Part shown: positions 22,997 to 34,804 of the stretch, in pieces
Layout of the letters: each line of letters starts with the position of its first letter
How positions within the stretch are numbered: the first letter of the stretch is position 1
Source of the DNA: Micractinium sp. NFX-FRZ
Taxonomy: Eukaryota; Chlorophyta; Trebouxiophyceae; Chlorellales; Chlorellaceae
Assembly (NCBI GenBank): GCA_029339195.1
Contig: JAPTJF010000153.1
Location: 60,848-124,847 of the forward strand
Direction of reading: 5' to 3'
DNA: 64,000 nt
Translations under genes and position numbers: made by a program
The notes under the pieces: model-generated
Told to the model about the DNA's origin: nothing
What the model saw: the letters and a program-made list of their open reading frames with translations, nothing else
The model's database searches: none

Positions 22997-25660
22997 ATGC
23001 GGAAGCAGTCCAGCAGCGGGGCGGGCAAGGCTCTGGCGTGCCAGGTGCCCTGGTGCTCAGGGTGCCTTGTACACACGCCCACCGGCTCTTCTTCAGTACA
23101 GTACCCGGGTTGTGTGCCTCTCCCCTTCCACCTGCCCTCCTCTCCTGCACCATCGGCAGTGGATAAGCTGCCTGGGAGTCATGATGTACTGATCACACAG
23201 TGCAATCCAGCTGGTGCAACCGCCTTGGCCTGACGCAGGGAACCGCTCCGCCCCGCCCCCTGCCGCAGGTGGAGGAGTGCGGCGCGCCCCTCACCGACTG
23301 CCGCTCATTCTTCCAGCTGCAGCGCATCTGTGGTGAGCGCGCCCTCAACGGCCGGAGCGCCCAAAGCGCCTCCATACCGGACGCTGGAGGCCTGTTGGCT
23401 CACCTGCTGTGCCGCCCCGCTGCCTGGCAGCAGCAGCGTGGCAACGGCAGGGGCAGCCAGGCAGCACATGCATGCATGACGCCGTCATGCATGCATTGCA
23501 TCACGCACTCTCCTCGCATGCTGTCACCCACCACGCTGCTGTGCACAGCTCTCTGGCGCCTGCTAGGAGGGCTGCACGCGCCCTCTGCACCGCTCCTTCT
23601 GCTGCTGCTGCTGCCCAGGCGCCCTCTGCAGGCCCGCCCCAGCAGCCAGCAGCCGTCCCACCCCCTGCCCCCGCCCCCTGCGGCCCTGCCCTGCAGAGGA
23701 ACATGCACGCGCGACCTCCATCCCTGACGGCCAAGGCGGCTTCGTGCGCTTCTGCCAGCAGTGCACCAAGCTGGAGCCTGTGGCGGCGTTTGAGGGCACC
23801 AAGCGCTCCTGCCGCGCCTCCCTGGCCAAGAGGCACGAACGCAACAGCCGTGCAAGCACCGCCGAGCCCAGCGCTGCCGCCGGCGTGGCGGCTGCAGCGG
23901 CCGCAGAGGCGGGGGGCCGGGGGACGCGGCTCAGCAGCCAGCCTGCGCGGCAGCCCTCGCCCGCCGCCGGCACCGGGGTCGACGGCTCCTGCAGAAGCAT
24001 GAGCATCAGCGGCAGCGAGCGGCGTACGCGGCGCAAGACGGCAGCGGCGGCTCAGCCGCCCGCGGGCACCGCAGCTGCTGCTGCCACGCTCACTGGTCAG
24101 GGCAGCGATGCCAGCGGCAGCCAAGGCGAGGGCGGCTTGGTCTGCCTCCCACCCACCCAGCAGCAGCCCGGCGGCGCTTTCTGGGGTGCGGACGCCGCCC
24201 TGCTGCCACAGCTGTCCGGCCCGCCGCCGGTTGGTGGCGCACCCGAGGGCTGCGCGCCGGCCTGGCCGCCAGCGAATGGCGCAGCGGCAAGGGGGGATTT
24301 GATGCAGCTGCCCAGCAGTGAGTGGCCAGGGCGTGCCTTTGGGGGACAGCTGGGGGGCTGGAGAGGGCGGCGTCCAGGACCCGCTGCTGCGGCTCCCCAC
24401 CTTGTGCACACGTCCATCCCATTTCAGGCCCAGCAGTGCCCACCTGCCCTGCATGTTGCCCCATCACCCTGCCTCCTGCCCCATCCCTCCTCCCCCATTG
24501 CTCCCTGCCCCTGGTCCCCCGGGTGCCTCCCGGCCTCCCCTGCAGATGCCTCTGCCATGACCGAGGGGCGCCCGCCACTGGGCATGCACTCTGCACTGTC
24601 TGCGGCGCACCCCGGCTTTGCAGCTGCCAGCCTGGTGCCCAGCCCTGGCTCCGCATGGGCCCCCTTTGCCGCCGCCCAGCCCAGCGTGCCAGGGGCAGCA
24701 GCAGCAGGAGCAGCAGGATCAGGCCCGCCCCCGCCCCGCGTCAGCCTCGTCTCAGCGCTGCTGGGTCGGGCCTCCCCGCCGGGCGGCGGCGCCTTCGCCG
24801 CGACGCCCGCTGCAGGGTCGTGGCCACCGGCAGCGGTGGCGGCAGGGGCGGCGCCCATCATGCAGCCAGAGGCCGGCGCGTTAGCAGTGGAGGAGGTGCA
24901 GCTGCCGCCGCTGGTCCTGCCCGACAGTGTGCCGGATCTGCGGCACCTGCTGGCATCACTGCACTCCCTCGTGTCCCTCATCTCACAAGCGGCCATCCCT
25001 CAGGTGCAGCAGAGGCTGGCGGAGCTCACGCAGCAGCAAGCGCCGCCGTGCCTGCCACCGCAACAGCCGCTGCAGCATGAGGCGCCCCCGCAGCAGCGCC
25101 AGCGTCAGGAGGTGCCCTCACAAGTGCAGCAGCAGCAGCAGCAGCAGCAGCGACCGCCGCAGATTGCGCAGCCACCACCTCTGTGGCTGCCGTCGCCGCA
25201 GCAGGCGGCGCTAGAGGCACAGCAGCAGGCGCAGCTGCCTCCGCCGCAGCCACTGCAGCAACAGCAGCAGCAGCAGCATTCTTGCCCGGAGTCGCAGGCG
25301 CAGAGGCAAGAGCTCAACCGGCAGCTGCTTGCGATGCTGGTGCAAGCGCTGCGGCAGGTGCAGCGGGACGGGAGGATGCCGCCCTCGCTGCAGGGGGCGG
25401 TGCAGGAGGCCATGTGCCTGCTGAGCCAGCAAGGCGCGCTGCCCCCCCTGCTGCTGCCAGCTATCTCGCCGCGGATCGCCGCACTGTTGCTGACGGCGGC
25501 ACAGCAGGCGCAGCAGGGGCAGCTGGCGCCTGATGTGCAGCAGGGGCAGCAGCGGCAGCAGGCGCGCGATGTGCAGCAGGATGAGGCGCCAGGCACGCTC
25601 GTGGCAACGGCCATGGAAGCTCTGGCGCTGCTGCAGGCATCCGTGCCTCTGCTGCCCTGA
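22997..25660 (+). CDS. SBP-box (SQUAMOSA promoter-binding-like) transcription factor
   Basis: Exons 22997-23044, 23269-23332, 23697-24317 and 24546-25660 give about 615 residues. The SBP DNA-binding domain starts almost at the N-terminus: ACQ joined to VEECGAPLTDC, RSFFQLQRICEEH, GGFVRFCQQC and GTKRSCRASLAKRH. The first zinc site is complete (Cys, Cys, Cys, His of CEEH). In the second site the usual His after CQQC is Glu (CQQCTKLEP). Basic residues after the domain suggest a nuclear localisation signal. The rest is low complexity: Ala/Pro-rich, then Gln-rich with polyQ runs near 25125-25150. The intron 24318-24545 has GTGAGT and a pyrimidine-rich CAG end, but is 228 nt with no stop, so retention would add 76 residues. 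In Chlamydomonas the SBP factor CRR1 governs copper responses; orthology is not shown here. Upstream exons cannot be excluded. Confidence 0.85.
23468..23496. repeat. Perfect 13-bp inverted repeat, 3-base loop
   Basis: ATGCATGCATGAC, the spacer GCC, then its exact reverse complement form a potential hairpin inside the SBP-box intron 23333-23696. Confidence 0.85.
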
Positions 25661-26722
25661 CCGGCGCCGCTGCGGATGCTGGGGAGGGGGTGCACCCCGC
25701 AGGTGCCCTGGCAGCGACCCACGTGCTGCGCCCGCTGCCCCTGACCACAGCAGCGCTGCCCCAGCTCACAAACCACTGGCGCTACGCCCCGCACGGCTTG
25801 CTCCCCCTGAGACATCGGGGATGTTGGCTTGCCCTGCTTGCGCCAGCTCAGAAACCACCACAACCTGCGCACCTGTCACCCTGCCAGCAGGCCGTCTCCG
25901 CTTTGCACCGCACTCGCAGTAGTTTGCCTTCTTTCTCAGTCTAGTGCCCGCACCCGCAACTCCTATTGTGCCCATTACTCTGTACGTAACCCCGTGGGTG
26001 GGCCAAGCCACATCCTGTCAGCCGTCCCCGGCATCCGGTGCCGCCTGGGTTGCACTCCGCTGCACAAGGCACTGCTCCTGCCGAACCCTCTCTGCCCCTC
26101 CCTCAGTAATCAGTTCGCCCAATCCCTTGCGTATGATGGTCTCTTCTCAGCCTTCCCATGTTTCACGGCGCCCTTCCGGATGTTTCATGGCGCCCCTTCC
26201 ACTGATCAGGGCGCACCCGCCTGCTGGGGCCCGCCGCTTCCCGACTTCTTTTCCTTGTCTTTCTTGTTTGTACGGCAGCCCGTGTGCCCTGCCCCCACGC
26301 GTGTCAGCTTCCCACCGCGCCCGTTGTGGCAGCAACAGCAAGCACTCCATGCCCTGCAACCTTTCGCCGGCACTTCACCGTTTGTGTGGTGTGCCAAGGC
26401 AGCACCTGATCAGGTCGAGTTGTGGCAGGCAGGAAAGAAGGGCACCGGCACAGGTGCGGCAGGCAACAATGGGTGATTAATGGAGAAAAGGCTGCACAGC
26501 CTGCCAACTGCGTTCTTGTTTTGGGCGCTGGGGCGCACAACCACTCAGTGCAGTGCCGCGGGAGAACCATGCTTGAAGGGCGGCAGGGGGGTGCATGCCA
26601 AACGGGGGATGAAACAGTAAGAGGGGGCAACCAGCCGGCAGTTGAAAGAGGCAGTGGGTGGGGCTGGCAAGTAGGCCGCGTAACAGCAGGCAGGCGTGGG
26701 GGCTGGGCCTGCTCCTCGGAAG
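25661..26722. other. Convergent 3' intergenic region (SBP-box / CAX)
   Basis: This 1.06-kb stretch between two stops presumably holds both 3' UTRs. I found no TGTAA in either orientation and no credible coding frame. Confidence 0.6.
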
Positions 26723-29700
26723 CTACAACAGAAGCTTGGGAGTGGCGGCAGGGGGTGGTGGCGAGGGTCCGGGCACGGGCACGGGCGGCTCCTTTTCCAG
26801 GTAGAACACAAAGGCGATTAGGCAGTACGTGGCGATGAGCTGCAGGCCCAGCAGCCAGTTGGAGGAGCCGTCGGATGTGATCATGTATGCTAGGATGACG
26901 GCGGCTGCAGGCAGGGCAGGGGAGGGGAGTGGAGGGGGCACCAAGGAGGAGCAGGCAGTTGACACGCCATGCATTAAGATTTCTATGTGCAGTGGCGTGG
27001 GGGGCACAGGGTCCGGCACCAGTTAGGTGATGCAGCAGGGCAGTGTGAGGCACAGCATGAGGCTGCCACATATCTGAAGGCGTTTGGAAGGGGAGGGCGC
27101 TGCCACGACGAGAGGGCAGAGAGACCACACCTCCTGGGGATACTTTAGTGTACCTGGGGCCCCAACCCAGCTCTGCACATGCGCGCCGTCCGCTGGCGTT
27201 CTTGCCGGCTGAGCACCCCAAAGCGTGACCACACAGATGAATGACCGCCTGCCCACCCAGCCTCTCCCGGCCCACCTGTCAGCATAAGCACCGCAAACTG
27301 CGGGGGCAGCAGCAAGGGGGCGGGGGCGGGCAAGCAGGGCGGCGCGGGTGGGTGCCTGGGCTGGGCCGAATGGCGGCCGGTGCAGGCGTGTCCTGCCTCG
27401 TCCTCACCACAGCACGCCGCAGCATGACGCACCGCAGCATGTCCCACAGCATGGCGCACCGCAGCACACCACAGCACCTCCCTGCGTCGTCCATGGCGGG
27501 CGCACGGCACATCACAGCAGGCACATCAGGCACAGCAGGCCCCCACCCCTCACCGCGTCAAAGTCCATGGTGAAGGGGTGCCCCGTGGCCCAGCCCACCA
27601 GCACCACCAGCGGCACAATGAAAATGGCCACCTGGCAGGGGAGGGGAGGCGAGGGGGAGGGGGGAGCGGGGAGCGCGACAGATGGCGTGTGTGTCAGCGT
27701 CAGCATGTGTACGGGCCACGGAGCCGGCAGGGCCCTTGGAAGCTGGGGAGTGCTAGTCAGGGTGAAGCGGCGGACGACGAGTATGTGGGAAGGGATGAGG
27801 GGCACGTGTTGGCCATGGCGGTGGCGGAGTGAGGGGTGAGGCATGCACATGGGGCGGCGGAGTTGCAGGCCGGTTGCGTTGGGGCAGCCCTGCCATCCAA
27901 CCGCAGCCGCCAGCCCTACAGCCGTCTCCGCAGGGGCGGCAGCAGGGGCAGACTGCCGCTGCCCAGCCGGGCGCAGCAGCGTTGGAGCCTGACAGAATTA
28001 CTACAGGAGTCCATCCACACGCACCCTTTCCCCGACACCGACAGCACCACAGGCACACGTACCGCCCCCCTGGTGCCAGCACCGCCGGTGCCAGCACCGA
28101 ACCGCACCGCACAGCAGTGCAAAGCGCAGCACAGCACAGCACAGCACCCCCCGATGCCAGCACCGCACCGCACCGCACCGCACCTGTGTGGAGGACCCCA
28201 GGGCCACGGCAATGGACAGGTCCATCTTGTTCTTCACAGCCACAAACACGGCCTGCAGGCAAAGGGTCAGCGGGACGGAAGCATGCCGCAGGAATTAGTG
28301 CTATCCAAAGGCAGGTCCGCCTCGATGCGCCACAGCCACACACAAGGCCTGCGCAGGGAGGTGAGGGAAACAGAGTGGCTGGCCTGCTTGCCAGCAGTAC
28401 GGATGCCGCCCTCCCATGCCGACCTCCCCGTCCTGCCCCTCCACCCACCATGGCGAGCTCCGCCGCATTGCCCGTGTTGCCTGAGGATGGGCAGGATGAT
28501 GCGCCCCACACACAAATCCAGTCCCCCAGCGCATGCAGCCTCCCAGCAGTTCCTGGTGCCGACACCCCAATCAACCAATACTTCCCCGTCCCTCACACAT
28601 ATCGCAAGGCAGCCCGCCACACGCCAGCCTAGGGCACTGCTCAGCACGGTGAGGGCGCCGGAGTGCAGCCTGCCCCAAACTGCCAGGCTGTCAGGCACGC
28701 GCAGCATGGACTCCCCTCCCCCACTCCCATCCCACCCACCCCACAAACCGCCCTGTGGCAACCACCAACCGCCCGCTGTGTCCTCCACCCACCGTGACAT
28801 GCTCCGCCACGTTGCCGGCGATGGGCAGCACGATGAGGCCCAGGAAGGCTTGGTTGATGCCGCTGGAAGAGCTCACCGCCTCGATGGCGCCCGTCAGGAA
28901 CTCTGCAGGCGCACAACACACGGGGCGTGTGCAGGGGAGGGCAGAGGATGGGTCGGCTGCATGGGCACAGTGGGCGCGCCTGCGCTCGCCGCCCGGTCAG
29001 CCCAGCTCACAGCTGCGCTCAGGCGTTGGGGGCTGCCCCGCGCACCTTCCCCGCTCCCCGGCCCTTGCCGCCGCAGCAGCGCCACCCCCTCCCCGCCACC
29101 ACCCACCCGAGCAGGCGGTGACAACGAGCGTGATGGCTGTGAGGCAGAACATGGCGCCCCCCAGGCTCAGCGCGGGCACCTCCTCCTCATCCTCTCCCTC
29201 GCCCTGCAGGCAGCGGGCGGGAGGCGGGGAGGGAGGGAGGGAGGGAGGGTGGTTTATGTGAGGTCCGGGGCCATGGCACAGGGGCCGGTTGGGAGGGGCA
29301 GCTGGCAGGGAACCTCCCCACCGTTCCAGCTTCTTGCACAGGGCCGGGTCATGTTAACACCAAGAACCGGTTCCACCCGCCACCTGTTGATACAATGTGC
29401 TTATGCAGCGCCCGGCTGTGCATACGATGTGGCTATGCAGCTGCGCCCCTCCCCACCTGGAAGAGGTCCACGTGTGTGTTGAGCTGGAAGAAGAGGTAGC
29501 ACAGGTAGCTGCGGGGGCAGGGAGGGGGCGGGGAGGGGGCGGGGGGAGGACACGTCAGCGAGGGGCAGAGCAGGGCCGGCGTGCGGACGGGCAGAGAAGG
29601 GTGTGGCATGGGACGGGTACACCGCCGGCGCGCGCTGTGCCTGCGAACATATCACAGCTCCCGACTCAAGTCCCCTGCCCATCGGCCCGCTCCGGCTTGC

Positions 29701-32700
29701 TCACATGCCAACCAGGATGATGGCGATGACGTGGCTTAGCTTCAGCAGCACCTCCTCTGCAGGGTGGGGAGGCCACCAGCCACAAGCAGCGATGAATGAC
29801 TCACCAAAATGGTGACCCTTGGCATGTGGTGGGGTGCAGGAGGCTGGGGTGGATGGCGGCTCGGCTGCATGGCACGGCGGCCGCCCCGCAGCTACCGGCC
29901 TCACACTGCCAGACAGCCAAGGATCTCTGCCGGACCCTACACCCGGAAACCAGGCGGCACTAAATTTCCGGGAATCAAGGGAGGAAGCGCGGTCCTACAT
30001 GCCGGGAATCAGGGTCCCGAGGGAGCGCCCTGGGCCCACTCACGCGTCATCACGTGCTTGCCGTAGATCATGCGTGCCGTGGATGGGATGAGGATGCCGA
30101 TGCAGGCCAGGAAGAGGAGGGAGGAGGAGACCTTGTTGGCCAGGGTGCTGCACGGGTGGGCGGGGGGAGGGGAGGGATGAGGAAGAGGGGAGCGGGAGCA
30201 GGGGTGAGGAGGAGGGCATTGGGGGAAGGGAGTCAGCGAGCTGTTGGGCGCTAGGGCACAAAGTGGGAGGGGTGGGCCACAGGCAGGCATGTGTGAGTGG
30301 GAGGTGGAGGCGGCGCTGGCCAGTCGCGCAGCTGTGGGAGAGGGGACCGAGCACATGAGGGTAGGGATGGGGATGGGGAGGGGGCCAGGGGCACAGGGCT
30401 GAGTTTGCGGCTGACGTGGGGGCAAGACACCAACCAAGTCTGCCAACGGGAGTGGGGTCAGGTGGGTGTGCATGCATGCCGATAGATACGGAGTGGGGTC
30501 AGGTGGGTGTGCATGCATGCCGATAGATNNNNNNNNNNNNNNNNNNNNNNNNNNNNNNNNNNNNNNNNNNNNNNNNNNNNNNNNNNNNNNNNNNNNNNNN
30601 NNNNNNNNNNNNNNNNNNNNNNNNNNNNGTGGGGTCAGGTGGGTGTGCATGCATGCCGATAGATACGGAGTGGGGTCAGGTGGGTGTGCATGCATGCCGA
30701 TAGATGCGTAGGGCCCCCCGTGTGCTGTGCCCCCACACACACGCAAGCAAAGCGCGCAGCTCTGCCAGCGCCACTGTGTTTCATGACCACCTACTGCCCA
30801 GCCTCTCACCTGAAGCGCTGCTCCTTGTACTTGATGCCCCCCACAAAGAAGCAGGTGCCTGCATGTGCCGGGGGGGAGGGTCGAGACAGACCATCAGACA
30901 CTGGGCGAGGGTTTGGTGGTTGGGGTGCAGGGCTACGGGAGGGACGCATGGACTCGGGTGCAGTGGATGATGCACCAGCCGGCCCCTTCCAGCCCGGGCC
31001 CCCCGCCCCCATGCAAGGCCTGCAGTGGCGGCTCCGCCCAGCGCCCCGCACCCCTTGCCCAGCTCCCTTGCACTGCTCACCCAGCGCCCCGCCCCCCTCC
31101 TCCGCTCCCCACACTGCTCACCCAGCACGAGCAGGAGGTTGGACAGGATGGATCCCAGCAGGGAGGCAGCCACCACCTCGTACAGCCCACGCCGCATGGC
31201 CGCAATGCTCAGCACGCTGCAGGGGCGAGGGGAGGGTGAGGGTGTGAGCAGAAGCAGAGATGCGTAGCAGAGGGGGATAAGCCGGGGCAGGGGGGTGGGC
31301 CGGAGCTGGTGTGGGAGAAGAAGCAGAGGTGCTTGGCACGCTGGGGGCGGTGGAACGGGGTTCAGCAGGGGTGGGGCACGGGTGGCCTGGGACGTTTGCC
31401 ATTTAGCGGATGCAATGTGGGAGTGGCAGAGGTGTGGCAGGGGAGCGCAAGGGAAGGGCACAGAGTGCTGCATTGGCCGTTCAGCACCCTCTCCCACCCG
31501 TCCTGCACCGAACGGTACGCATTTACCTTGCCCCAAAGGTGCTCCTGTCCACTTGCAGCTGCACTGCCCTCCCACTGAAACCACACAAGCAACTGCAGCC
31601 TGCCGCCTCTGCCACCCCACTCCTCCCCCATATACAACACCCTCCACTCCCCGCCCCGTCCACCCCTCCTCATCCCCACCTCACCCCTCCCCACCCCGCC
31701 CCACTCACAGCTCCACCACGTTGCCAAACGTCGCGTTCAGCAGGCCCCCCACGGTGTCCCCAAACCGGGCGGCCAGGTCCTCGGTCACCTGCGGCGGGCG
31801 GGAGGGAAGCATGGGGGAGGGCAGTCATTCTGAAGCAGGGCCGTGCGTACCCAACTTGAGGCAGTGGAGCAGAGCAGGGGGCAGGAACTCCTTGGCACAG
31901 CGGGCAGCACACCCAGGCCCACAGCACAGCAGCGGTGCCCTGCGCAGGCAGCGCATCCCATCCCCCCTTGGCCCGCATGTGGCGGCTCCCCCGGGGTGAA
32001 GGGTGCCCCCTCACCTCCCCCAGGAACAGCGCCAGCGGGATGAGGGCCAAAAAGTTCTGCACAACAAGAGGAATAAGAGCAGCAGCCCGGCGGCATGTGG
32101 ATTGTTTGTGAGAATAGTATAGGGACGACCCCAGAATAAGAGTAGCAGGGGAAGCAAGCCAAAGGCAGGGCCCAGGAGCCTAGAGGCGGAGACAGGGGAG
32201 GCGGCAGCGCCCGCCGAGTGCAGCGAGGGCCAGTGGCCCACTGCCACCTGCCCCTCCCCGGCCTGCCCTGCCCTGCCCTGCCCTGTCCCGACAGCTGTCA
32301 CACCGCAGCAGTTCGAATCCTACCAATTGGAAATTGACTCCTGCCCCACCCCAACTGGTGGTCACCACTTACCGCGCAGAACACCAGCGTTGGGTTGCCC
32401 CCCGTCAGCCCCGCCCACACGCCGATGGGCAGGAAGACGAGCAGCAGGTTCAGCCAAGAGGAGGTGAACATGTGCCAGGCAGCCTTGGCGTCGGACAGCG
32501 GGGCAAACATGCCTGCGGGGCGGGCAGCGCAGACGAGAGGGGGGGGCGGTGAGAGGCGGTTTCCAGCAAGTTGGGGGTGGCAGGGGGGAGGGCTGGGTGC
32601 GCAATCGGGGGGGTGGGGGTAACGGCAAAAAACGACTGCATGCATGCATCGAGAGGATGAGTGCACGCTGGCGCCTGGGCGGACTGGGCCAATGGAACGA

Positions 32701-33711
32701 CAGCGGGGCGCAGCTGGAGCAGCACAGCACCTGCCGCCATGCGCCCGCCACTTGTGATCCCAGCCAGGCGACATGCCCAAGCCATGCTCGCCAGACAAGG
32801 GCAGCCAGACATGGTGTAACAACAGAGTGGGGCCGGCCAGGGGCAGGGCGCGACTGATACAGCGCCCTTTCCCCCCCGCCGCTGCCAGATACCCTGCGGA
32901 TGCAGGCACACCAGAGCCGCCACCAACCGAGCGACTGTGTGCGCCAGCTGAGGCGCCACCTGCCTCCCTCACCGCAAATGCCTGCCTCTCTTTAGGCCCC
33001 CACACGCTGTCAGCTCCCAACAACCCTCTTACCCGCCCCGCCCACCTGGCGCCTCGTGCCCCACCAGGCTCTCTGGCGTGCGCAGCGCCGTGCCCAGCCC
33101 CAGCCCCTTGCCAGTGAGCAGCCCCACAAAGAGGTCTGCCGCCGCCCCGGCGCTGCCCCGCGCCTTGGCGTCGGCGCTGCCGCCCGCACCCATGCTGCTG
33201 CTGCGCACCGGCCAGGCGGGGCTGCCCGCGCCGTGTGCGTGGTCCCCCGCGCCGGGATCGGTGCGGTGGGAGAAGCCTGTGGGCGGGAGAGGTGGGCAGA
33301 AGGGCGCAGGGTGGGGGCGGCAGCCGGACGAGGGGTGGGTGAAGGACACAGGGGCCAGCACACTGGGGGACGGTGGGGCGTGCTACAGCCTGGCGATGCC
33401 ACACAGCTGCCAACCCTGCAACGGCACTCAGTAGGTCCTGGACTTGTCCCCCTCCGGCCCCTCCCCAGCCCTGCGCCGCCTGCCTACTCACCCACGCGCC
33501 GCACGTGCAGGCCCAGGCGTCCGTCACTCTCTGAGCCTGCTATGCCACGTGTGCCTCCCTCGCGTCCCAGCAGGCTCGCCTCCAAGTCGGAGCGGGGGGT
33601 CGTGCTGCTGCGAGGGGTGGTCCCGTCGCCGTCGCCGCCGCCGCCGCCGCCCCGCTGCTCGGACAGCTTCAGCTCCCGAGCGTCTTTCAGCAGCTTTCTC
33701 GGATCCCTCAT
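26723..33711 (-). CDS. CAX-type vacuolar Ca2+(cation)/H+ exchanger
   Basis: Sixteen exons join in frame to 540 residues: 33492-33711, 33046-33276, 32373-32512, 32015-32056, 31709-31788, 31122-31216, 30810-30858, 30044-30147, 29705-29756, 29457-29508, 29107-29203, 28793-28902, 28184-28252, 27554-27631, 27276-27297 and 26723-26904. The protein should exchange protons for Ca2+ across the vacuolar membrane. Both signature alpha repeats are present: [11 protein letters not shown] followed by [15 protein letters not shown], and [15 protein letters not shown]. An acidic stretch (GEGEDEEEV) separates the halves, as is usual in CAX. About eleven membrane segments are visible, ending in [14 protein letters not shown]. 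The long hydrophilic N-terminus of about 150 residues could be regulatory. A second in-frame ATG at 33798 would add 29 residues. The intron 30148-30809 contains an assembly gap. Confidence 0.92.
30451..30709. repeat. 41-bp tandem array interrupted by assembly gap
   Basis: Units beginning AGTGGGGTCAGGTGGG and containing GTGCATGCATGCC occur at 30451 and 30492 before the gap, and at about 30628 and 30669 after it, within a CAX intron. The copies on the two sides are out of phase across the gap (136 is not a multiple of 41). Confidence 0.92.
30529..30628. other. Assembly gap (100 N)
   Basis: There are exactly 100 undetermined bases, the conventional placeholder for unknown length. They sit inside the tandem array, so the array probably collapsed or could not be spanned. 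Confidence 0.95.
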
Positions 33712-34804
33712 GATGGGCAGCGGACTTTGGCTGCGTTCACGGGCGCCAGAGCGCTCGGCACGCTCCTCGCTTCTACCCTCGAGTGGTGGCTGCGGCATGG
33801 CCAGCGACGGAGCGCCCAGTGTCAGCATCAACCAAGTTCCCACAACTCAATCGTGAATTGGGCAAGCCGTCAATTGGAGTCCCCCGTCAGCCCGTCTCAC
33901 GTTTCAGTGCTGTGGGGTGCCTCACAGCAGGGTCGCGCGCTGCACCAGCGCCGGGTCTTTTCTAGATAAATTACCAATGGCAATCACCACAGGGAATGGT
34001 AGGGAGGGCACCAAACCCTGTCGGGAATCTCGGCCGGAAGGCAGGTGCGGAATTTTATTTTCGGTGACTGTCGGCGGCTGTTGAAAGATCTCTTGCAGTC
34101 TGTACACTGTAACGACCAACCGTGGCTGTGTGCAGGAAGCGCTATGGCGGCGCCGCCACTGGCACGTGCTGGGATTCCCGCCGCCGCCAGCTTGGCGCCG
34201 TGCGGCGGACCCCAGGCATGGGCCCACACCAAGTGTGAAGCTCGTTGCCCTGCCGTCCGCCCACCCGTTGCCCTTCCTGGGAATCTAACCAAGTGGGGAA
34301 ACCACTCATAACAAGAAAGAGTGGAATCGCTTGAGAGGTGCTGGGGGAGTGCCTGGAAGGAGCACGAGCGGACGTACGACCGGCAAGCAGGCATGAGCGC
34401 TGTCGATGCACCGACAAGACGCATGCACTGGTGAGCAGTGACAGCACGGGCATGGGGGGCAAGGTGCCTGAAGTGGATAGCATGCACACGTGGGGCAGGG
34501 TCAGATTTTGAATGAGTGGAGGGGACCTTTTGGAGTGCTGTGCGCGCTGCCTGCGTTGTCCAGCCCACGACCCACCCCGCAACCGCCCCTGCCGGGCCGC
34601 CCAGGCAGCTAAGTCTAAGGCTCACAGGAATGCAGGCTGCAGGCATGTCACCCCTGCGCAGCTCCTGTCCTCGGCAGCTTGGGCCGCCTAGTTACCGGCA
34701 GCAGAGCACACAGCAAAACAAGAACAGAGAGATGAAAGGAGAGCATGGAGGGGAGAGAGAGGGCAGCCGGCCAGGTGAAAGTGGGTCAGCTGCATGCCGT
34801 GGCC
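33712..34804. other. Intergenic region (CAX promoter / HPAT 3' UTR)
   Basis: This 1.1-kb stretch lies between two minus-strand genes. It should contain the CAX promoter next to 33711 and the 3' UTR of the arabinosyltransferase next to 34804. AT content rises around 33960-34110. I found no minus-strand TGTAA and no coding frame. Confidence 0.55.
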
